From contig CAYORU010000003.1 of NCBI GenBank assembly GCA_964406445.1, forward strand, positions 1 to 64,000: 64,000 nt of DNA, read 5' to 3'. Every line of letters starts with the position of its first letter. Positions within the stretch are counted from its first letter, which is position 1. The position numbers and the translations under genes are program-made. Positions 57,190 to 64,000 of this stretch are shown piece after piece. Below the pieces are notes generated by a model. The model did no database searches. It was not told the DNA's origin and was given only the letters and a program-made list of their open reading frames with translations. The stretch comes from SG8-30 sp964406445. GTDB lineage: Bacteria > Pseudomonadota > Gammaproteobacteria > Steroidobacterales > Steroidobacteraceae.

Positions 57190-58760
57190 GGCGCACCGCC
57201 GCGCTGGCACTGGCGCTCCTCTTCGCGACCGCTGCGGGCGTCGCCGGCGCCTCGGACAAGGTTCTTTTCCGCTCCGGCACGCAGGACCCGGCGACCCTCG
57301 ACCCCCACCGATTCGCGCTGCCGGGCGAAGTGCAGATCGTCTCCGACCTGTTCCTCGGCCTGCTGACGCTCGATGCCGAGGCCAGGCCGGTCGCCGGCGC
57401 CGCCGAGAAGTGGACGGTGAGTCCCGACGGGCTGGCCTGGGACCTCGTGCTGCGCGAGGGGCTCGTCTGGTCGGACGGTCGGCCGATCACCGCCGACGAC
57501 TACGAGTGGTCGCTCAGGCGCATGCTCGACCCGCAGACGGCCTTTCCCTTCGCGGCGAGGCTCTACGCGATCCGCAATGCGCGCGAGGTCAGCGCCGGAG
57601 CGAAGCCCGTCGCGGAACTCGGCGTCCGTGCGGTCGATGCGCGGCGGCTGCGCATCGAGCTCGCCCACCCGGCGCCGTACTTCCCGGAGGTCCTGGCCAG
57701 CTACAGCTCGCCGGCGCCGCGGCACCTGGTCGAGGCGCGGCCGAGGGACTGGTTCCGGGCCGGGGTGATGGTCAGCAACGGGCCCTTCCTGCTGGAGGAG
57801 TGGGTGCCGAACTCGCACGTGCGGCTGCGCAAGAACCCGCGCTTCTACGATGCGGCACGGGTCAGGCTCGATGGCGTGGTGCACGTCCACCCCGGCGATG
57901 CGGCGAGCGCGCTGAGGCGCTTCCGCGCCGGCGAGCTGCAGGTGGTCCTGGTCGTGCCGCCCGACCAGCTCGACTGGGCGCGGGCCAACCTCCCGCGGGA
58001 ACTCAGGCTGTCGCCCGGTTTCGGGCTCGAGCACATGGCGTTCAACGTCCGCCGGCCGCCCTTCGACGACGCGCGGCTGCGCCGCGCGCTGTCGATGGCG
58101 GTGGACCGGGAGGCCCTGACCCGGCACGTGACGCGCGCGGGCGAGCAGCCAGCCTTCGGCCTGGTGCCGCCGGGGGCCTCCAACTATCCGAAGCCGGCGC
58201 GCGCCGACTTCGCGGGCCAGCCGCAGGCGGAGCGCACGAGGGTCGCGCGGGCCCTGCTCGCGGAGGCCGGCTACGGCCCCGCGCGGCCGCTCGGCTTCAC
58301 GCTCACCTACCCGAGCGGCGACGTGAACCGGCGGGTCGCGGTCGCGCTGGCAGCGATGTGGCAGGCGATCGGCGTTCGCGCGGAACTCAGGGCGCTCGAG
58401 ATGAAGGCACTGGTGGGCGAGGTGGCGCGCGGCGGGTTCGACGCGGTGCGCTTCCAGTGGCTGTCGGGCACGACGGACCCGGTGTCCTTCCTCGAGCGTC
58501 TCGAGTCAGGCGCAGGCGCGATGAACCATCCCGGCTGGTCCGTGGCGCGCTACGACGCGCTGGTCCGGCAGGCCGAGCGCAGCCCGGACCTCGGGAGGCG
58601 GGCGGCGCTGCTCGCCGAGGCGGAAGCGCTCGCGCTCGCGGAGCACCCGGTGGCGCCGCTGTACTACTACGCGGGCCGGCGCCTCGTGTCGCCCGCGGTC
58701 ACCGGCTGGGTCGAGAACGTCCGCGGCGTGCATCTTTCGCGCTGGCTCGGGCTCAGGTAG
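57186..58760 (+). CDS. ABC transporter substrate-binding protein, family 5
   Basis: A 524-residue periplasmic binding protein with a signal peptide (VRRTAALALALLFATAAGVAGAS). It has the family opening LFRSGTQDPATLDPHRFALPGEVQIVSDLFLGLLTLDAEARPV, then GLVWSDGRPITADDYEWSLRRMLDP and VSNGPFLLEEWVPNSHVRLRKNPRFYDAARVRLDGVV, the SBP_bac_5 signature. GTG at 57186 overlaps the flavoprotein stop (GTGA). Family-5 proteins serve OppBCDF-type importers; the only complete one in the window is at 44.0-47.8 kb, so pairing with it is plausible but unproven. Confidence 0.93.
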   Translation: MRRTAALALALLFATAAGVAGASDKVLFRSGTQDPATLDPHRFALPGEVQIVSDLFLGLLTLDAEARPVAGAAEKWTVSPDGLAWDLVLREGLVWSDGRPITADDYEWSLRRMLDPQTAFPFAARLYAIRNAREVSAGAKPVAELGVRAVDARRLRIELAHPAPYFPEVLASYSSPAPRHLVEARPRDWFRAGVMVSNGPFLLEEWVPNSHVRLRKNPRFYDAARVRLDGVVHVHPGDAASALRRFRAGELQVVLVVPPDQLDWARANLPRELRLSPGFGLEHMAFNVRRPPFDDARLRRALSMAVDREALTRHVTRAGEQPAFGLVPPGASNYPKPARADFAGQPQAERTRVARALLAEAGYGPARPLGFTLTYPSGDVNRRVAVALAAMWQAIGVRAELRALEMKALVGEVARGGFDAVRFQWLSGTTDPVSFLERLESGAGAMNHPGWSVARYDALVRQAERSPDLGRRAALLAEAEALALAEHPVAPLYYYAGRRLVSPAVTGWVENVRGVHLSRWLGLR

Positions 58761-58846
58761 ATCCGCGCAACGACTCGGGGTTTTCCTCGCTTGCGCACGG
58801 CGAAGGGCTCCACTACGCTCGGTTCGTTGCATACACGCGAGGGCAC

Positions 58847-59656
58847 ATGGGCCCGGACGTCGCCCTGCTGGTGCTGACCGCAGCCTCGATCGGCTTCCTG
58901 CATACCTTGCTGGGGCCGGATCACTACCTGCCCTTCGTGGCGCTGTCGAAGGCGCGCGGCTGGAGCACGCGCCGGACCGTGGCGATCACCACGCTGTGCG
59001 GGGCCGGCCACCTGGTCGGCTCGGTGGCGCTGGGCGCCGCCGGCATCGCCCTCGGCACGGCGGTCGAAAGCCTCATCCACGTCGAGTCGGTGCGCGGCGA
59101 CGTCGCGGCGTGGCTGCTGTTCGGCTTCGGGCTCGCCTACGCAGCCTGGGGCGTGAAGCGCGCGCTGCGCGGCGGCGCGCACAGCCACGTCCATGTCCAC
59201 GCCGACGGAACCCGGCACAGCCATGCGCACGACCACCGCCTCGCGCCGCACGTGCACCCCCACTTCGAGCCATCCGCCGACCGCCGGCCGCTGGCGCCGA
59301 CCCCGGCCCAGCCGGCCGCGTTCACCGTGGAGCGCATCCACGCTCCGCGCGACGCAGGCCTGCGCGCGTTCCTCGCGGCGACCCCCTGGACCCTCTTCAT
59401 CATCTTCGTGTTCGGGCCCTGCGAGCCGCTGATCCCGGTCCTGATGTATCCCGCCTCCCAGGCCAACTGGGCGGCGGTCGCGGCGGTGGTCGCGGCCTTC
59501 GGCGCGGCCACGCTCGTCACGATGCTCGCGGTGGTGCTCCTCGCACGGCGCGGACTGCAGGCCTTCTCGACCCACGGCGCCGAGCGCTGGTCTCACGCCA
59601 TCGCCGGCGGCACGATCACCGCATGCGCCGCCGGCGTGCTCTGGCTGGGGCTCTGA
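58847..59656 (+). CDS. NicO/UreH-like membrane permease with His-rich loop
   Basis: A 269-residue inner-membrane protein with six or seven hydrophobic segments. GFLHTLLGPDHYLPFVALSKARGWSTRRTV resembles the HxxxxDH motif of nickel/cobalt transporters. The central loop at about 105-145 is very rich in histidine (HSHVHVHADGTRHSHAHDHR then APHVHPHFEP), and FVFGPCEPLIPVLMYPAS follows. This points to transition-metal transport or export. GAGGGCACATGG gives the start. It stands 86 nt after the binding-protein gene and might serve a metalloenzyme nearby, such as the cupin. Confidence 0.82.
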   Translation: MGPDVALLVLTAASIGFLHTLLGPDHYLPFVALSKARGWSTRRTVAITTLCGAGHLVGSVALGAAGIALGTAVESLIHVESVRGDVAAWLLFGFGLAYAAWGVKRALRGGAHSHVHVHADGTRHSHAHDHRLAPHVHPHFEPSADRRPLAPTPAQPAAFTVERIHAPRDAGLRAFLAATPWTLFIIFVFGPCEPLIPVLMYPASQANWAAVAAVVAAFGAATLVTMLAVVLLARRGLQAFSTHGAERWSHAIAGGTITACAAGVLWLGL

Positions 59657-59696
59657 CGGCCGACGGACGTTTCCAGGCGACAAGGGGGGACTCTCG

Positions 59697-59951
59697 ATGA
59701 AGCTCATCCGGCACAAGCGCAGCCGCGAGGCGGAGCGCTGGCTGAAGCAGGAGGTCCGCGACCAGAAGGCGCGCTACCGCAAGATCGTGGCCGAGCAGGA
59801 CGCGCTCTCGTCGAAGCGCGACAAGTGGATCGCGGCGTTCCTGGAGCGGATCCAGACCCGCGGCTTCAACGTGCACTCGGACATGCTGCGCAGGATTTCC
59901 GCCGAGGAGATCCCGCAGAAGCCGAAGCGCAAGTTCAAGGTCGTCTTCTGA
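59697..59951 (+). CDS. Small basic helical protein of unknown function
   Basis: An 84-residue protein, highly charged and helical (RHKRSREAERWLKQEVRDQKARYRKIVAEQDALSSKRDKWIAAFLERIQTRGF), ending in a basic tail (PKRKFKVVF). GGGGGACTCTCG precedes the ATG. It sits between the permease and the cupin gene with 28 nt to the latter. No family is recognised; the charge pattern suggests a nucleic-acid or protein-binding function, but that is only a guess. Confidence 0.6.
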   Translation: MKLIRHKRSREAERWLKQEVRDQKARYRKIVAEQDALSSKRDKWIAAFLERIQTRGFNVHSDMLRRISAEEIPQKPKRKFKVVF

Positions 59952-59979
59952 CGCCCGCCGCGACCATGGAGGATTGAGC

Positions 59980-60942
59980 ATGGCCCGTCCGCACATCGAG
60001 CCTTTCGTCGAGACCAACGTCCCCTGGAAGAAGATGACCCTGCCCGGCTTCGGCAAGGGCATGCGCTACAAGATGCTCTCGCTGGACACCGACACGGGCG
60101 CCTGCTCGATGAAGGTGCTGCTCGAACCCGGCTACCGGCAACCGCCCGGCATGAGCTACTCCGAGATGGAGATGTTCGTGCTGTCCGGCTCGGTGGCCGT
60201 CGGCGAGCAGGTCCACGGACCCGGCTACTACTTCTTCGTCCCGGCCGGCGTCGCGATGCCGGCGCTGACCTCCTCGCGCGGCGCGCAGCTGATCATGTTC
60301 TACAACTACGGCGAGCCGAGCTTCGTCGAGTCGGACTCCGACCATCCCGGCGCCGAGCGGCACCGCTACTCGGTGGTCAACTCCTACGAGGGAATGAGCT
60401 GGACCTCGACCAACTTCTATCCTGCCACCGCGCCGGGCTGCCTGGTCAAGGTGCTGCGCTTCGACCCGCGGACGCAGGCCTTCACCTTCCTGTACTGCAT
60501 GACGCCGAACTTCTGGCAGGACAACATCAGCTACCACGACTGCGCGGAGGAGTCCTACCACATCTGGGGCACCTCCTGGATGATGCAGTTCGGCGACCTG
60601 CCGACCGGCGGCTACTTCTGGCGCCCGCCGTACATCAACCACGGCGCCTTCGCCTGCAAGTACGGCACGCTCGCGCTCGGGCGCACGGACTCGCAGCTGT
60701 ACAACCACTTCCACTTCAACCCCTGGACCACGCCGGAGGAAAACCTGCAGCGTGCCGCCAGCCGGATCCAGCACTGGAAGCCGGACCTGTACAAGTGGGT
60801 CGCGACCGGCGACCACAATCACCCGGTCGACTTCGAATACCCGGACGACCACGGCCATGCGCACGGCGACGTGCCGCACCACCATGGCGACCACAACCTG
60901 TCGCACTCGCACGGTCCGAAGCGCCGGCGGATGCGCAAGTAA
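59980..60942 (+). CDS. Cupin-fold protein with His-rich C-terminus
   Basis: A 320-residue protein with a double cupin pattern. MKVLLEPGYRQPPGMSYSEMEMFVLSGSVAVGEQVHGPGYYFFVPAGVAMPA matches cupin motifs 1 and 2 with Glu and no standard HxH. A second barrel follows (SYHDCAEESYHIWGTSW, FWRPPYINHGAFACKYGTLAL). The last 40 residues are rich in histidine (HNHPVDFEY, DDHGHAHGDVPHHHGDHN), suggesting metal binding, like the His-rich loop of the nearby permease. I chose ATG 59980 after GGAGGATTGAGC; a TTG 6 nt upstream is possible. It may be a metal-dependent oxygenase or isomerase; the substrate is unknown. Confidence 0.8.
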   Translation: MARPHIEPFVETNVPWKKMTLPGFGKGMRYKMLSLDTDTGACSMKVLLEPGYRQPPGMSYSEMEMFVLSGSVAVGEQVHGPGYYFFVPAGVAMPALTSSRGAQLIMFYNYGEPSFVESDSDHPGAERHRYSVVNSYEGMSWTSTNFYPATAPGCLVKVLRFDPRTQAFTFLYCMTPNFWQDNISYHDCAEESYHIWGTSWMMQFGDLPTGGYFWRPPYINHGAFACKYGTLALGRTDSQLYNHFHFNPWTTPEENLQRAASRIQHWKPDLYKWVATGDHNHPVDFEYPDDHGHAHGDVPHHHGDHNLSHSHGPKRRRMRK

Positions 60943-60983
60943 GCCCGGGGGAGGAGGGCCTGCCGGCCGCGGCCGGCGGGTCA

Positions 60984-61010
60984 GGGGGCGGCCCGGGGAG
61001 GGCCGCCCCC
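60984..61010. terminator. Convergent hairpin terminator
   Basis: GGGGGCGGCCC (60984-60994) pairs perfectly with GGGCCGCCCCC (61000-61010) over a 5-nt loop, between the cupin and the convergent methyltransferase gene. It lacks a long T-run but is the obvious mRNA end for both. Confidence 0.7.
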
Positions 61011-61012
61011 GG

Positions 61013-62209
61013 TCATTTCCAGGCGCCGAAAATGAACCAGCTGGCGCCGTTGCCGTGCGGGGGCGCCTCGCGCTCGCCGCGCGCGCAGGCGGCGAACTCC
61101 GGCTCGGGCACCGTGCCCCAGTTCGGGATCCGGGTCTGGAAACAGCGCCCGGCTGAGAAGCCGGCCCGGGCCACCTCCTTCCCGAAGTCGAGCGCGCGGA
61201 ACGCGGCGTAGTGCGGCTCGTTGTTGTAGTAGGCGTCCCAGTCCAGGTAGAAGTTGTAGTACGGGTCGACTTCGGCGGCCGGCGGCAGCTCCATGTGGAC
61301 CATCACGCCGCCCGGTCGCAACACCCGCCAGGCCTCGCGCAGGATCCGGCGCGTCGCCGCGACCGACTGCTCGTGCAGGAAGAAGCTCGAGCAGACGACG
61401 TCGAAGCTCCCGTCCTCGAAGTCGAGGGACTGGGCGTTCTGCTGCGAGAAGTGCGCCTCGAGTCCCATGGACTGGGCGCGCGCGTGGGCATAGCGGAGCA
61501 TCGGGGCGCCGACGTCCACGCCGTAGCCGACCAGGCCAGGATGGACCGCGAGGTACGGGAAGAGGTTGCTGCCGGTCGTGCAGCCGAGGTCGAGCAGGGC
61601 CTTCGGCCTGAATCCAGGGTGGCGCAGGCGCAGCCAGTGGGCGATCGAGGCGCCGACGCCACCGTGGCGGTCGGCCCGCAGCTTGAGGCCGCCGCCGAAC
61701 ACGGCCGTGCCCAGCGTGTAGACCGCGCCCTGCGCGACGTCGTCGACGCCGTGCTCGGTGTGGAAGCAGCCCGGCATCAGGTGGATGTCGAGCGCCGATA
61801 CGTCGCGCGGGATCTCGAGCTTCGGGTCGAGGCGCAGCGACCCGGTGCGCGGCCGGGCGGCCGCCGCGCGGGCGGCGTCGACCAGCGCAGGCAGGTTGCG
61901 CTCGACCTGCGGCATGACGGACCACCAGGTCATTTCCTGCGCGCTGTAGCGCAGCGCGGACCACGCCCTGAAATAGGGATTCGGCAGCATCGCACGGCGG
62001 ACTTCGCGGCCGTCGCGCGGAGGGCGCCCGTGCTTCGATGCGAAGGACGGCGCCACCTCGCGCTCGTAGACCCGGCGCATGTCGCCGGCCATGTCGACCA
62101 TCACGCGCTTGCGCAGCAGCGACACGAAGGCCTGCCGCGCGCGCTCGTCGTGGCTGGCCGGCGCCAGGCTGTCGATGTCGACGGTGGATCGCAGCGGCGC
62201 GTCCCTCAC
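61013..62209 (-). CDS. Class I SAM-dependent methyltransferase domain protein
   Basis: A 398-residue protein. The N-terminal 200 residues have no recognised domain (ERARQAFVSLLRKRVMVDMAGDMRRVYEREVAPSFASKHGRPPRDGREV). A methyltransferase domain follows from about 220: ALLDLGCTTGSNLFPYLAVHPGL (motif I), VGYGVDVGAPMLRYAHAR (motif II), FDVVCSSFFLHEQSV and LREAWRVLRPGGVMVHMELP (motif III). GTG at 62209 overlaps the preceding gene's stop (GTGA). The large N-terminal region suggests a specific substrate. It forms an operon with the small protein upstream. Confidence 0.83.
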   Translation of the reverse strand: MRDAPLRSTVDIDSLAPASHDERARQAFVSLLRKRVMVDMAGDMRRVYEREVAPSFASKHGRPPRDGREVRRAMLPNPYFRAWSALRYSAQEMTWWSVMPQVERNLPALVDAARAAAARPRTGSLRLDPKLEIPRDVSALDIHLMPGCFHTEHGVDDVAQGAVYTLGTAVFGGGLKLRADRHGGVGASIAHWLRLRHPGFRPKALLDLGCTTGSNLFPYLAVHPGLVGYGVDVGAPMLRYAHARAQSMGLEAHFSQQNAQSLDFEDGSFDVVCSSFFLHEQSVAATRRILREAWRVLRPGGVMVHMELPPAAEVDPYYNFYLDWDAYYNNEPHYAAFRALDFGKEVARAGFSAGRCFQTRIPNWGTVPEPEFAACARGEREAPPHGNGASWFIFGAWK

Positions 62210-62691
62210 AGTCCCTGCCAGGTATCGGACACCTTGTGCTCGTCGATGAGCGTGCGCATGCGGGTGCGCCCTTCCTGGATCCATTGCCAGACGCGCGTGC
62301 GGTAGCGGCCGCAGTCGCTCACCTGGATCATCTCGTAGAGGTAGGTCCCGGGCTCGCCCTTGCGGACCCAGTGCAGCAGCAGGGTCCGGTGGTGGGCGTC
62401 GAGCGGCTCCTCCGCGGCCCAGCCGTAGATCAGGTCGTTATCGAACCACAGCCGCCCGTCGCGGAAACGGGCGGGGAAATCGCGCACCTCGGTGCGCCCG
62501 TCCGGCCAGCTGTAGTGGTTGGTCTGGTGGTAGGGCACCGGGCCCGTGTCCGGGAAACGGCAGACGAGGCGCGAGCGGTGCTCGTCGATCTTGTTGCCGT
62601 CCGCGTCGAAGTACCGGTACCAGCCTTCCCAGACGCCTTCCTGGCTGGCGAGCAGCGGCATGGTCTGCTTGAGGGGATTCGCCGGGTTCAT
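62206..62691 (-). CDS. Protein of unknown function, possible lipocalin/calycin-like
   Basis: A 161-residue protein, beta-rich by pattern: LLASQEGVWEGWYRYFDADGNKIDEHRSRLVCRF, TNHYSWPDGRTEVRDFPARFRDGRLWFDNDLIYGWA, and TLLLHWVRKGEPGTYLYEMIQVSDCGRYRTRVWQW. The WEGxYxYxD opening and alternating strands suggest a small barrel that binds a ligand, but I do not recognise a characterised family. TTGTATACAC lies 28 nt before its ATG at 62691, so it probably belongs to the palindrome-marked regulon, together with the coupled methyltransferase. Confidence 0.7.
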   Translation of the reverse strand: MNPANPLKQTMPLLASQEGVWEGWYRYFDADGNKIDEHRSRLVCRFPDTGPVPYHQTNHYSWPDGRTEVRDFPARFRDGRLWFDNDLIYGWAAEEPLDAHHRTLLLHWVRKGEPGTYLYEMIQVSDCGRYRTRVWQWIQEGRTRMRTLIDEHKVSDTWQGL

Positions 62692-62719
62692 CGAGCTGTC
62701 TTCACGCTCCGGGGGCTAG

Positions 62720-62729
62720 TTGTATACAC
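62720..62729. promoter_or_regulatory. TGTATACA palindromic site 6
   Basis: TTGTATACAC contains the same 8-bp palindrome and lies exactly 28 nt upstream of the start codon at 62691 on the minus strand, the same distance as site 3 to GntR. The divergent aminotransferase is 110 nt away on the other side. Confidence 0.62.
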
Positions 62730-62839
62730 GATTCGACGCGACGACGGCACCGGGTTCAGGCTCGCAACCGCCACGCGCCGCACGCCCGCGCCGCGGCGCC
62801 TGCGCTATGCTCGGCATGTCCACACAGCGGTCCCACGCC

Positions 62840-64000
62840 ATGCCCAAGTCGCAGATTCCCGCCAGCTCGGCCCTCGCCAACGTCCGTTACGAGATCCGCG
62901 GCCGCCTCGCCCGGCGCGCCCACGAGATGGAGCGGATGGGCTACGAGGTCATTTCGCTCAACATCGGCAATCCGGGCGCTTTCGGCTTCCGGGCGCCGGA
63001 GACCATGCGGCTCGCGATGATCGAGAACCTCGCCGTGGCCGAGGGCTACTGCCACCAGAAGGGCATCTTCCCGGCGCGCGAGGCCGTGGTCATGCAGCAG
63101 CAGGACCGCGGCGTGCTGGACGTCACCGCCGAGGAGGTCTTCATCGGCAACGGGGTCAGCGAGCTGATCGACCTCGTGCTCAGGGCGCTGCTCGAGCCCG
63201 GCGACGAGGTGCTGGTGCCGAGTCCGGACTATCCGCTGTGGACGGCGGCCGTCACGCTGAACGGCGGGCGCGCGATCCATTACCCCTGCCGGCCGGAGCG
63301 GGGCTTCGAGCCTGATCCGGAGGAGGTCGAGCGGCTGGTGACTCGGCGCACGCGCGCGATCGTGGTGATCAATCCCAACAACCCGACCGGCGCGGTGTAC
63401 TCCCGCGAGACGCTCGCGGCGCTGGCGCGGCTCGCCGAGCGGCACCGGCTGGTGGTCTTCGCCGACGAGATCTACGACGGCATGACCTACGAAGGCGCCG
63501 AGTTCGTGCCGATGGCGACGCTGGTGCGCGAGACGCTCTGCGGCACGCTCTCCGGCCTGTCCAAGGTCTACCGGGCCTGCGGCTACCGGGTCGGCTGGGC
63601 CGTGTTCTCCGGCGCCCGCGACCAGGCCGGCGCCTACCTGCAGGGCCTCGAGCTGTTGAGCTCGCTGCGCCTGTGCAGCAACGTGCCGGGCCAGTGGGCC
63701 GTGCAGACGGCGCTCGGCGGCTACCAGAGCATCAAGGACCTCGTTGCCCCTGGCGGGCGGCTGCACCAGTCGCGCCAGGCGATCGTCGAGGGGGTCGCCG
63801 CGAGCCGGCACCTCGCGCTCGAGCCGCCGCGCGGCGCGCTGTACGCCTTCGTCCGCGTGCGCCGCGACCATCTCCCGGACTTCGACGACCAGGCGTTCGC
63901 CATGGACCTGCTCGAGCACCGCCACGTGCTGGTCGCGCCGGGTGTCAGCTTCAACGTGCCCTACACCGATCACTTCCGGATCACCAACCTGCCGGATCCG
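62840..64000 (+). CDS. PLP-dependent class I/II aminotransferase, AlaA-like (window edge)
   Basis: 387 codons are open to the right edge without a stop. This fold-type-I aminotransferase interconverts an amino acid and a 2-oxo acid. Visible landmarks: SALANVRYEIRGRLARRAHEMERMGYEVISLNIGNPGAFGF (as in AlaA/YfbQ), FIGNGVSELIDLVLRALL, VVINPNNPTGAVYS (PLP-binding Asn), FADEIYDGMTY, and the Lys of the Schiff base in LSGLSKVYRACGYRVGW. The start at 62840 is chosen by family length; in-frame ATGs at 62807 and 62816 are possible and no clear ribosome binding site decides. AlaA makes alanine from pyruvate; the exact substrate here is not certain. Confidence 0.9.
   Translation, partial: MPKSQIPASSALANVRYEIRGRLARRAHEMERMGYEVISLNIGNPGAFGFRAPETMRLAMIENLAVAEGYCHQKGIFPAREAVVMQQQDRGVLDVTAEEVFIGNGVSELIDLVLRALLEPGDEVLVPSPDYPLWTAAVTLNGGRAIHYPCRPERGFEPDPEEVERLVTRRTRAIVVINPNNPTGAVYSRETLAALARLAERHRLVVFADEIYDGMTYEGAEFVPMATLVRETLCGTLSGLSKVYRACGYRVGWAVFSGARDQAGAYLQGLELLSSLRLCSNVPGQWAVQTALGGYQSIKDLVAPGGRLHQSRQAIVEGVAASRHLALEPPRGALYAFVRVRRDHLPDFDDQAFAMDLLEHRHVLVAPGVSFNVPYTDHFRITNLPDP

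Noticed and set aside
58829..58836. TGCATACA before the NicO-like gene as a further palindrome site
   Set aside because: Same one-base break in the core, and the site lies only about 10 nt before the start codon, unlike the 28-35 nt of the others.
1..64000. CRISPR arrays, insertion sequences, prophage genes, tRNA or rRNA genes
   Set aside because: No spaced direct repeats, transposase or integrase motifs, or cloverleaf and rRNA-like sequence were seen by eye; short RNA genes could still be missed.

Overview
The window is a high-GC (roughly 70% by eye) chromosomal stretch of a Gram-negative proteobacterium. A TonB-ExbB-ExbD system, a TonB-dependent receptor, TRAP and ABC importers, class I IlvC and many secreted or glutathione-linked enzymes fit a beta- or gammaproteobacterium. 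The receptor and TonB remind me of environmental gammaproteobacteria, but the exact family cannot be told from the sequence. I see no tRNA, rRNA, insertion sequence, phage gene or CRISPR array.

1-10.5 kb is core-like. It holds the 5' end of leuA, ilvC behind a candidate leucine attenuator, an M17 aminopeptidase, an EamA exporter, ilvD, and tonB-exbB-exbD followed by two paralogous secreted TPR proteins. From 10.5 kb the window becomes a long accessory region dominated by catabolic genes. 10.5-20 kb holds a CoA-transferase/isochorismatase operon divergent from an HMG-CoA-lyase-type gene, then HyuA-HyuB and a second isochorismatase, an alpha/beta-hydrolase without its serine, and an FCD-type GntR regulator. 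20-28 kb holds an aldehyde dehydrogenase/quinone-reductase pair divergent from a compact operon of UbiD decarboxylase, zinc-ribbon mini-protein, heme-oxygenase-like diiron protein, SDR, HutC-type GntR and MFS transporter. 28-34.6 kb holds a TRAP transporter, a third isochorismatase, two PuuE-like deacetylases, a peroxiredoxin, a medium-chain reductase and a MAPEG protein. 34.6-40.4 kb (minus strand) holds IclR, a nitrilase-like protein with altered triad, EtfBA, an NTF2-like protein and a fused double alpha/beta-hydrolase. 40.5-49 kb holds an FAD-linked oxidase, a HapK-like protein, an MFS, a complete OppBCDF-type ABC importer, an SDR and a small conserved-looking protein. 49-50.2 kb is gene-poor and looks decayed. 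50.2-62 kb holds two GST-like proteins, a TonB-dependent receptor, a VOC protein, a TMADH-like flavoprotein, a peptide-type binding protein, a NicO-like permease, a cupin and a methyltransferase. The window ends in a partial aminotransferase.

A likely unifying feature is the palindrome TGTATACA, seen six times, always between or just upstream of genes. It matches the operator type of FadR/FCD GntR regulators, lies 28 nt before the FCD GntR start codon, and is at the same 28-nt distance from two other start codons. I infer one regulator may coordinate several scattered catabolic operons here, although the same motif could simply be a -10 promoter element. The enzyme set (amide/lactam hydrolases, decarboxylase, CoA-ester formation and lyase cleavage, ETF-linked flavoproteins, several importers) suggests breakdown of nitrogen-containing and/or aromatic carboxylic compounds. 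No substrate can be assigned from sequence alone.
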